A DNA stretch of 64,000 nucleotides. Origin: CBDDIP01 sp965279405. Lineage in GTDB: Bacteria > Actinomycetota > Acidimicrobiia > Acidimicrobiales > Ilumatobacteraceae. The notes under the pieces were generated by a model. It saw only the letters and a list, made by a program, of their open reading frames with translations. It had not been told where the DNA came from and did not search any database. A program made the translations under genes and the position numbers. Below are positions 57,446 through 64,000 of the stretch, piece after piece. Positions within the stretch are counted from its first letter, which is position 1, and each line of letters starts with the position of its first letter. Location: the NCBI GenBank assembly GCA_965279405.1, contig OZ257157.1:2108001-2172000 (forward strand), written 5' to 3'.

Positions 57446-58889
57446 AGCGGTCGCTCGTCGCGGCCAGCAGCGCTTCGGCCGGCGGGAGTGGTGCTCCGAA
57501 CAGGTAGCCCTGCGCGTACTCGCATCCCATCGTGCGCATCGCGTCGAGCTCGGCCTGGGTCTCGACGCCCTCGGCGAGCACGGCGTAGCCGAGCGCGTGG
57601 GCGAGCTCGACGATGCACCGCACGACGCGTTGCATCGCCGGCGAGCTGTCGACACCGGTGACGAACTCGCGATCGATCTTCACCAGGCGCAACGGGTAGC
57701 GACGCAGCAGCGTCAGCGTCGACAGCCCGGAGCCGAAGTCGTCGATCGCCAACGACACGCCGAGCTGCTTGATCGCGTTCAGCTGCTCGTCGACGCGGCG
57801 CGGGTCCTCGAGCAGCACGCGGTCGGTGATCTCCAACGTCATCAACGCCGGGTCGAGGTCGTGGCGGGCGAGGATGTCGGCGACGCGACCGAGGTGCGTG
57901 GGCGACACCAGCTCGCTGCTCGACAGGTTGACGTGCACGCCGAGCGAGTGGCCCGACTCGCGCAGCCACGACGCCGCGTCGCGCACCGCGAGATCGACGA
58001 CGCGCGCCCCGAGCAGACTGATCAAGCCTGACCGCTCGGCGAGCGGGATGAAGCGATCCGGCGGCACTGCGCCGAGCGTCGGATGCGCCCAGCGCGCCAA
58101 CGCCTCGAACCCGGTCAGCTCGCCGGTCTCGATGCGCCGGATCGGCTGGTAGACGACGGTCAGCTCGCCCTGCCCGATGGCCTCGCGCAGCCCGCGTTCC
58201 ATCAGCGCCTGCTCGGCTGCTTCCACGCGCAGCAGCTCGTCGCAGGTGACGACGCGGTCGCGGCCCTTGCGCTTGGCCTCGACAACGGCGATCTCGGCGT
58301 CGTGCAACAGGATGTTGGCGCGATCGCGCCCGGGCATCGCATAGGCGACGCCGATCGACAGGGCGAGGTACACCGGTTCGTCGACGAGCGAGAACGGCTC
58401 GGCGAACTCGAGCAGCAGTCGTGCGGCGATCGCCGTTGCCGCGACGGCGCCGCCGATGCAGAGCACGGCGAACTCGTCGCCGCTGACGCGCGCCACGGTG
58501 TCCGACGATCCGACGACGCGCTGGATCCGTGCGGCTGCCGCCTGCAGCAGCGAGTCGCCGAGGCGGTGCCCGTACGCCGCGTTCACCTGACGGAAGCGAT
58601 CGAAGTCGATGTACAGCAGGCTCGGCCACGGTCCGCGGGCTCGTCCGCCGTCGAGCGCGAGGTCGAGGCGTTCGGCCAGCGCGTGCCGCCCGGGCAAGCC
58701 GGTGAGTGGGTCGTGGCTCGACTGCCACTCGGCTTGGCGCATCAGCAGCGATGCCTCGCGGTCGGCGTCTCCGTACGCGGCGTCGACCCGGTCGATGAAC
58801 CGCTGCCACTGCTCGTCGTGGAGCGGACGGCCGTCGATGCCGAGCGAGCGAAGCTGCTCGATCAGTCGCGGGTGACGGTCGGCGGGCAT
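57423..58889 (-). CDS. GGDEF/EAL-domain cyclic di-GMP protein
   Basis: 488 residues from the ATG at 58889. No membrane helices. A short N-terminal helical region precedes a GGDEF domain with the signature RVSGDEF (136-140), lacking the RxxD inhibitory site. An EAL domain follows: GFEALARW (EAL 262-264), NLSSSEL, TLEITDRV, IDDFGSGLSTL, KIDREFV and AEGVETQAELD. The EAL residues look complete, so phosphodiesterase activity is likely; the SGDEF variant may be weakly active or GTP-binding only. Convergent with the thioesterase and divergent from pyrE. Confidence 0.9.
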   Translation of the reverse strand: MPADRHPRLIEQLRSLGIDGRPLHDEQWQRFIDRVDAAYGDADREASLLMRQAEWQSSHDPLTGLPGRHALAERLDLALDGGRARGPWPSLLYIDFDRFRQVNAAYGHRLGDSLLQAAAARIQRVVGSSDTVARVSGDEFAVLCIGGAVAATAIAARLLLEFAEPFSLVDEPVYLALSIGVAYAMPGRDRANILLHDAEIAVVEAKRKGRDRVVTCDELLRVEAAEQALMERGLREAIGQGELTVVYQPIRRIETGELTGFEALARWAHPTLGAVPPDRFIPLAERSGLISLLGARVVDLAVRDAASWLRESGHSLGVHVNLSSSELVSPTHLGRVADILARHDLDPALMTLEITDRVLLEDPRRVDEQLNAIKQLGVSLAIDDFGSGLSTLTLLRRYPLRLVKIDREFVTGVDSSPAMQRVVRCIVELAHALGYAVLAEGVETQAELDAMRTMGCEYAQGYLFGAPLPPAEALLAATSDRFSRQFGG

Positions 58890-58968
58890 CACCCTGGTAT
58901 CGGATCGTCGGGCGATGCGCTCAACGGAGCTGTACCAATGCTTGACGAAGGTCGCGTACCGTGGCCGC

Positions 58969-59511
58969 ATGACGAACCTTCAGGCCGATCTCGCCGCGCG
59001 CATCAACGCCATCGCCCGGCTCACCGGCACGTTCACGTTGCGCTCCGGCCAGACCGCCACGGAGTACTTCGACAAGTACCGCTTCGAGGCCGATCCGGCG
59101 CTGCTCGCCGACATCGCCGAGGCACTGGTGCCGTTGATCCCCGAGGGCACCGAAGTGCTTGCCGGGCTCGAGCTCGGCGGTGTGCCGATCGCGACCGCGC
59201 TGTCATTGCGCACCGGCATCCCCGCGGCGTTCGTGCGCAAGGAGGCCAAGACCTACGGCACGGCACAGCTGGCCGAGGGCGCTCCGATCGCCGGCCGTCG
59301 GGTCACGGTCATCGAGGACGTCATCACCACCGGCGGGCAGGTCGTCATCTCGACCAACGACCTGCGCGCCCTGGGCGCCCACATCGAGCACGTCGTGTGC
59401 GTCATCGATCGCAGCCCGGATGCCGGTTCGGCGTTGCGCGCCGAAAGACTGACGATGGTCTCGTTGGTCACCCGCGCCGACCTCGACGCCGCCGAGGCGG
59501 CGCGCGTCTAG
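58969..59511 (+). CDS. pyrE: Orotate phosphoribosyltransferase
   Basis: 180 residues. The PRPP-binding motif VTVIEDVITTGGQ lies at 112-124, the N-terminal FTLRSGQTATEYFDKY is the usual substrate loop, and AFVRKEAKTYGTAQ carries the catalytic Lys. It converts orotate to OMP in pyrimidine synthesis. The gene stands alone. The ATG at 58969 is preferred over frames further up, which have no support. The stop overlaps by 4 bases that of the LarA-like gene. Confidence 0.94.
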   Translation: MTNLQADLAARINAIARLTGTFTLRSGQTATEYFDKYRFEADPALLADIAEALVPLIPEGTEVLAGLELGGVPIATALSLRTGIPAAFVRKEAKTYGTAQLAEGAPIAGRRVTVIEDVITTGGQVVISTNDLRALGAHIEHVVCVIDRSPDAGSALRAERLTMVSLVTRADLDAAEAARV

Positions 59512-60764
59512 GCGACGGAGGCGCCCGGCGGCAGCTCGGACAGCAGCGGCTCGCTGACCCAGCAGCGGGTCAGGTGCAGGGTGCTGCGGATCCGCACGAC
59601 CTTGCGCGGGTCGTCGAAGTTGCGCCCGCACATGCTGAGCGCGGCTTTGATGCACGCCTCTTCGTCCGGCAGCACCATCGGCATGCGCGCCCGCCGCGCC
59701 CCGGCGATGCCGGCGGTGAAGCAGTTGATGTAGGTCTTCTGCCAGTCGATCGTGTTGGCCAGCGAGGCGGGGATGAAGTCGGCCAGGCCGATGCCGAGCA
59801 CGTTGCCCTCGGAGACCTCGGTGATGTCGAGCAGCACGATCGTCGCCACGCGCGGCGACTCCACCTCGGGCAGGCCGTGCACCCAGAAGCGACCGGTGAC
59901 GTTGGGGTCCATCGTCGTGCCGCTGATGTCCTTGCCGCCCATCTCGATGATCAGCACGTCGATCTCGGCGAACGGCAGCGACGGCACCAGCGACTTGGCG
60001 AAATCGGTCAGCTCGCGCTCGGCGTCGCCGCCGACCTGCTCGCTCGACAGCGCCTGCACCTTGACGACCTCGCCACCCGTCGACTCGATCGATGCGACTC
60101 CACCGAGCAACCGTCCGGTGTCGCGCAGCGCGGCGATGCCGTCGAGGATGCGGTTGCGCATCTCGATGGGTCCGCACGCGTGGATCTGCGCTGCGCCCGG
60201 CTGCTTGCCGAAGCCGACGACGGCCATCTTCGAGCAGCCGCTCTCGATCGGGCCCTTGAAGCAGGTGTGCGGCTTCACCCGGTTCACCGGGAGGATGCGA
60301 TCGGCGCCGGCGGCGTGGCGGTCGAGGTACAGCGGCATCCCGCTGGCGGTGCGAGCGACCTCGACGGTCTCCATCGTCGCCCGGATCTCGCAGTCGATCG
60401 CCGCTTCGCTCATGCCGAGGTGCTCCAGCATGTGCTTCTGGCCGTCGGCGGTGGCGCCACCGTGGCTGCCCATCGCCGGTACCACGAACGGCTCGGCGCC
60501 GAGCTGACGCAACCCGGCGATCGTGCCGCGCAGCAAACCGACTCGATCGGTGAGCCCGCGACTGCCGCCGCCGACGGCCACCGTCATGCCCGGCGTGACG
60601 TCGCCCGCGAGCGTGGCGATCACCGAGGCGCGTGCCGCTGCCTCGACGTCGCCGATCTCCGCCACTTCCGGCGTGGGCAGGCGCACCTCGACGAGCGTCG
60701 GGATGGTGAGGTCGGCGCGGAACGGGAGCTCCACGCCCTGCTGCAATTGCTGCCACGAGTCCAT
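59508..60764 (-). CDS. LarA-like (DUF2088) protein
   Basis: 418 residues. The blocks TVAVGGGSRGLTDRVGLLRG, PAMGSHGGATADGQ and ILPVNRVKPHTCFKGPIESG are typical of the nickel-pincer lactate racemase family (LarA N-terminal, DUF2088) and its relatives. A cysteine-containing region near the C-terminus is different from LarA. Members racemise or epimerise hydroxy acids. Without the larBCE genes in this window the nickel-pincer cofactor would have to come from elsewhere. It is the last gene before pyrE, on the other strand. Confidence 0.75.
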   Translation of the reverse strand: MDSWQQLQQGVELPFRADLTIPTLVEVRLPTPEVAEIGDVEAAARASVIATLAGDVTPGMTVAVGGGSRGLTDRVGLLRGTIAGLRQLGAEPFVVPAMGSHGGATADGQKHMLEHLGMSEAAIDCEIRATMETVEVARTASGMPLYLDRHAAGADRILPVNRVKPHTCFKGPIESGCSKMAVVGFGKQPGAAQIHACGPIEMRNRILDGIAALRDTGRLLGGVASIESTGGEVVKVQALSSEQVGGDAERELTDFAKSLVPSLPFAEIDVLIIEMGGKDISGTTMDPNVTGRFWVHGLPEVESPRVATIVLLDITEVSEGNVLGIGLADFIPASLANTIDWQKTYINCFTAGIAGARRARMPMVLPDEEACIKAALSMCGRNFDDPRKVVRIRSTLHLTRCWVSEPLLSELPPGASVA

Positions 60765-60796
60765 GAACGGCAACGTACCCCCATCGACGGCAGTGC

Positions 60797-61204
60797 TCAG
60801 CTGTCGTCGCGCCCCGGGCGACGGCGCTCCGCCTTGCGCTGCGACGTCACCCGCTTCTCCTGCAGCCGCTCCTCGGTGGCGCCGCGGCTCGGTCGTGTTG
60901 CACGACGCCTCGGTGGTGGTGGTGCGGCGGCGGCGTCGAGCCGCTCCAGCGCGGTCGCCGTTGCCAGTTGGCGGTTGCGGAACTGCGATCGCGACTGCGA
61001 CGACGAGGCGATGATCGTCTCGCCGGCACGCGACCGAACTCGCTCGGTCAGCACCTCGGACCACCCGAGGGCAGCGACGTCGATGGTGACCGTGACCGCC
61101 GTGTCCGAGGTGTTCGCGTGCTGCCCGCCAGGCCCGCCGGAGCGCGTCGCGACCCAGCTCATCGCGGTCTCCGTGACCTCGTGCCCGCGGGGTGTGGTCG
61201 GCAT
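60797..61204 (-). CDS. arfB: ArfB-like peptidyl-tRNA hydrolase (class I release factor domain)
   Basis: 135 residues. The GGQ motif lies at 26-28 in RSGGPGGQHANTSDTAVTV. The C-terminus is basic and disordered (SRGATEERLQEKRVTSQRKA), which in ArfB enters the empty mRNA channel of stalled ribosomes. It lacks the stop-codon recognition domain, so it rescues ribosomes without a codon. It lies 33 bases after the LarA-like gene's upstream end on the same strand. The ATG at 61204 fits. Confidence 0.9.
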   Translation of the reverse strand: MPTTPRGHEVTETAMSWVATRSGGPGGQHANTSDTAVTVTIDVAALGWSEVLTERVRSRAGETIIASSSQSRSQFRNRQLATATALERLDAAAAPPPPRRRATRPSRGATEERLQEKRVTSQRKAERRRPGRDDS

Positions 61205-61377
61205 CGCAGCGCATGCTACGGAGCAGTCGTCAAGGCACCGTCAACCCGTCTCACCAGGGGTTCGGGGTCGAACGCGGAGAGTGATCGGCTCTCACCCTGC
61301 GTGAGATCAGTGGTAGCGTGCCCGCAACGGCCAACGGCGACGCAAGTCGTCGGGGAACGTCCGAGCAGGGAGCAATC

Positions 61378-63117
61378 ATGGACATCGTCGATCTGCAGCA
61401 AGCAAGCGTGGTGCGGGGGCGCCACGTCGATGCCAGCGCACATCGCGAGCGGCAGCGCCAACGTCGCCTTCGTCGGTTGCTCGTGCTGGTCGGCGTTCCC
61501 CTGGCCTTCTTCTGGTACCGCGAGCTGTTCGCCACGCCGCTGCGCCCTGGCATGCCCGACCTCATCGCCAACAACCCGGAGATCTGGATGTCGGTCGGGC
61601 TGATGGCCCTGCTCGCCAGCATCGTCACCCTGCCGATGCTCGCCTCCGGCCGGTCACCGCATCAGCTGGTGCGACCGAGCGACTCGGACATCCGCCTCGC
61701 CGACGTGGTCGGTGCGGACCAGACACGTCGCGAGGCGATCGACTCGCTCAACCTGTTCCTCAACCACCGGCTGTTCGCCGAGGAGATGGGCGGCTCGGCG
61801 CGTCGCGGTCTCCTCTTCGAAGGCCCGCCCGGTACGGGCAAGACGTACCTCGCCAAGGCGATGGCCGCCGAGGCCGGTGTGCCGTTCCTGTTCGTCTCGG
61901 CCAGCTCGTTCCAGTCGATGTACTTCGGTGGCACGAACCGCAAGATCCGCACCTTCTTCCGCCACCTGCGCAAGCAGGCGCGCAAGGACGGCGGCGCGAT
62001 CGGGTTCATCGAGGAGTTCGACGCGATCGGCGGCGCGCGCGCCGGCATGGGTGGCGGCGGCTCTCGCGAGGGCACGGTCGGTGTCGTCAACGAGCTGCTC
62101 GTGCAGATGCAGAGCTTCGACACCCCGGCTCCGAGCGACGTGCTCAAGGGCAAGCTCGTCGCCGCGGTCAACTCGCTGCTGCCGGCTTCGCGGGCCATCC
62201 GCCGACCGGCGTCAGTGCCGGCCAACATCCTCGTGATCGCCGCCACGAACCGCGCCGCCGACCTCGACCCGGCGCTGCTGCGTCCCGGCCGCTTCGACCG
62301 TCTCATCCACTTCGACCTGCCGCCGCACAACGACCGACTGGCGATCGCCGGCTACTACCTGGCGAAGAAGGCGCACCACCCTGCGGTCACGGCGAACTTC
62401 ATCGCCGACCTCTCCGGTGGGTACAGCCCGGTGCGCATCGAGCGGCTGCTCGACGAGGCGTTGATCGTCGCCCTGCGGCGCGGCCGACGCTTGATGACCA
62501 CCGATGACGTCATCGAGGCGCAGCTGACCACCGAGGTCGGGCTGTCGCAGGAGGTGGGCTACCACCCCGACGAACGCCGCCGTGTTGCCGTTCACGAGGC
62601 AGGTCACGCGTTGCTGGCGACGCTCGTCGGGCGCGACGTGAAGATCGCCTCGATCCTCCGTCGCGGCAGCGCCCTTGGGCTCGTCCAGCACGCCGACGCG
62701 GAGGAGCGCCACCTGCGCACGCCGTCGGAGGGCAGCGACCTGATCGCCGTGGCGATGGCCGGGCGTGCCGCGGAGATCCAGGAGTACGGCGAGGCGTCGA
62801 GCGGCATCGCCAGCGATCTCGCCGCGGCGACCACGATCGCATCCCAGCTGGTCGGACAGCTCGGCGCCGCCAACAGCCTGCTCAGCCTGGAGGCTGCTCA
62901 CCTCGGCATGGCCGGGAACCTCGTCGCCAAGGTCCTCGGCGACGAGGTGGCGCGGGGCAAGGCCGAAGCGATCGTCAGCAGTGCCGCTGATCGCGCCGCC
63001 TGCGCCGTCCTCGAGCACCGAGCCGCGTTGATCGCACTGGCCGACGCGCTGTGCGAGCACGACGAGCTCACCGGCGACGAGGTGCACAGCATCGTCGCCG
63101 AGTTCATCGCCGCCTAA
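61378..63117 (+). CDS. Unusual FtsH-like membrane AAA protease
   Basis: 579 residues from the ATG at 61378 with AGGGAG upstream. Two membrane helices are followed by a AAA domain with Walker A GPPGTGKT (149-156). Walker B reads FIEEFD with Glu212 in place of the usual Asp. The pore loop reads SMYFGGTN instead of FVGVGA. An insertion of about 30 residues lies before NILVIAATNR. The zinc protease motif HEAGH is at 406-410 and the third ligand Asp480 in SGIASDLAAA. It is probably a membrane-anchored ATP-dependent protease, differing enough from FtsH to have another client set. Confidence 0.88.
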   Translation: MDIVDLQQASVVRGRHVDASAHRERQRQRRLRRLLVLVGVPLAFFWYRELFATPLRPGMPDLIANNPEIWMSVGLMALLASIVTLPMLASGRSPHQLVRPSDSDIRLADVVGADQTRREAIDSLNLFLNHRLFAEEMGGSARRGLLFEGPPGTGKTYLAKAMAAEAGVPFLFVSASSFQSMYFGGTNRKIRTFFRHLRKQARKDGGAIGFIEEFDAIGGARAGMGGGGSREGTVGVVNELLVQMQSFDTPAPSDVLKGKLVAAVNSLLPASRAIRRPASVPANILVIAATNRAADLDPALLRPGRFDRLIHFDLPPHNDRLAIAGYYLAKKAHHPAVTANFIADLSGGYSPVRIERLLDEALIVALRRGRRLMTTDDVIEAQLTTEVGLSQEVGYHPDERRRVAVHEAGHALLATLVGRDVKIASILRRGSALGLVQHADAEERHLRTPSEGSDLIAVAMAGRAAEIQEYGEASSGIASDLAAATTIASQLVGQLGAANSLLSLEAAHLGMAGNLVAKVLGDEVARGKAEAIVSSAADRAACAVLEHRAALIALADALCEHDELTGDEVHSIVAEFIAA

Positions 63118-64000
63118 GCCGTCGACCCCGGGTTGGCGGGGAGCGCGTCGAAGCGGCCGACGGGGCGGATGTCTCGGTAGGCCTCGATCGCGGGAGCGAG
63201 CTCGGTCGGCGCCGCGCCGTGCACGATCACGCCGTCGGCGCCGAGGTCCAGCTGACGCAGCACCGACCACGCACACGCGGTCGCGTCGCCGGTGCCGGCC
63301 GGGGCCAGCCACTCGGCGGGGATGAGCGTGGCGACGTGCTCGAGCTCGGCCGTGGTGGCCTTCTGGTCGAGCGCGCCGCGGAAGCCGGCGACGAAGGGGT
63401 CGGCGCGGAAGCGGGCCAGCACGGCGGGGTCCCACTGGTTGGTCCGCACCATCAGGTCGCCGTACGCCTGGAGGTAGGTCGCCATCCGGCCGACGGTCTT
63501 CTTCAGACGGATGTCCTCCGGCACCCAATCGCCGACGACGGCCCAGCAGCTCCAGATGCGCACGCTGGCCGGATCGCGACCGGCCTCCTCGGCTGCGCGG
63601 CGGATGGTGCGGACGCAGCGCAGCAGCGTCTCCTCGGTGAAGAACGTGTGCAGGATCACACCGTCGAAGGCGCGCCCGGCGAGCTGCAGGCTCTGCGGGC
63701 CGAAGGCGCTCATCATCAACGGGATCTGCTCGTCGAACTCCGGGTCGAGCGCGAGCACGGGCCACTTGCCCGCCGGACCGTCGTGGCCGACCACCACCTC
63801 GCCGCGCCACAACCGGCGCATCAGCCCGGCGAAGTCCTCCATCTGCGCGGTGGTGATGCGTGGCAAACCGAAGGCGTCGAACATGCGGTCCATGCCGCGA
63901 CCGAGCCCGAGCGCGAAGCGGCCACCGGTCAGCCGATGCATCGTCGTCGCGTAGCTGGCGGTGACGATCGGGTGGCGCGTGTTGTGGTTGGTCACGCCGG
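63114..64000 (-). CDS. LLM-class F420-dependent oxidoreductase (partial, runs off the window)
   Basis: At least 295 residues; the N-terminus lies beyond the window. The luciferase-like monooxygenase pattern is clear: TVTASYATTMHRLTGGRFALGLGRG in parts, PLMMSAFGPQSLQLAGRAFDGVILH and GADGVIVHG. Such proteins use F420H2 or FMNH2 to reduce or oxygenate diverse substrates and are numerous in actinobacteria. Its stop overlaps by 2 bases that of the convergent FtsH-like gene. Confidence 0.9.
   Translation of the reverse strand, partial: GVTNHNTRHPIVTASYATTMHRLTGGRFALGLGRGMDRMFDAFGLPRITTAQMEDFAGLMRRLWRGEVVVGHDGPAGKWPVLALDPEFDEQIPLMMSAFGPQSLQLAGRAFDGVILHTFFTEETLLRCVRTIRRAAEEAGRDPASVRIWSCWAVVGDWVPEDIRLKKTVGRMATYLQAYGDLMVRTNQWDPAVLARFRADPFVAGFRGALDQKATTAELEHVATLIPAEWLAPAGTGDATACAWSVLRQLDLGADGVIVHGAAPTELAPAIEAYRDIRPVGRFDALPANPGSTA

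Overview
The window is high-GC DNA with GTG and TTG starts, tightly overlapping stop/start codons and several apparently leaderless promoters. Together with F420-type enzymes (LLM and PPOX families), a DUF222/HNH 13E12-type gene, a SARP-type regulator and an actinobacterial kdp operon that includes a tiny extra membrane protein, this points to an actinobacterium, probably of the Acidimicrobiia (Ilumatobacter-like). The taxonomy is an inference from gene content; no rRNA is present. I see no tRNA, CRISPR array, insertion sequence or prophage.

Positions 1-16165 form a catabolic island of two divergent operons around a 337-base control region (10937-11273). The leftward operon encodes a VOC protein, a GntR regulator, a cupin, HyuA/HyuB (ATP-dependent hydantoinase/oxoprolinase family), a TauD-type dioxygenase, an acyl-CoA ligase, a Rieske oxygenase and an RraA-family lyase, followed by a BMP-family binding lipoprotein and the start of its ABC ATPase. 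The rightward operon encodes a second VOC protein, a deaminase-type amidohydrolase, an enolase-superfamily enzyme, an HD-domain protein that may be a diiron oxygenase, a second GntR regulator and an SRPBCC protein. The GntR-like palindrome TGGTC-N-GACCA lies in front of both operons. A third, related site (19946-19964) lies upstream of an acetamidase/formamidase gene. The genes therefore look like one regulon that imports a nitrogen-containing compound, probably cyclic, oxidises and hydrolyses it, and may release formamide- or urea-type products. The substrate is unknown.

Positions 16172-24338 carry an HSL-type esterase, small conserved proteins, the acetamidase and a urease operon ureABCFGD with no ureE. 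Positions 24390-34937 carry a CAP-domain protein, ClpB with a HAIR-like site, a Kup potassium transporter, an MFS protein, a VapBC-like pair, a PPOX protein, a thioesterase and a DrrAB-type exporter divergent from its likely MarR regulator. Positions 34915-47777 carry a 970-residue STAND/SARP regulator, a large secreted protein with three C-terminal repeats, a Nudix hydrolase, a divergent HisD paralogue, purA and purB, a hydrolase and a DUF222/HNH protein.

Positions 47836-56023 hold the leftward kdp operon (a 52-residue membrane protein, kdpF, A, B, C, D, E), ending in an S66 peptidase gene that has lost its middle. The rest (56128-64000) carries an AT-hook-like basic protein, a TesB-type thioesterase, a GGDEF/EAL protein, pyrE, a LarA-like protein, an ArfB-like rescue factor, an unusual FtsH-like AAA protease and a partial LLM oxidoreductase.
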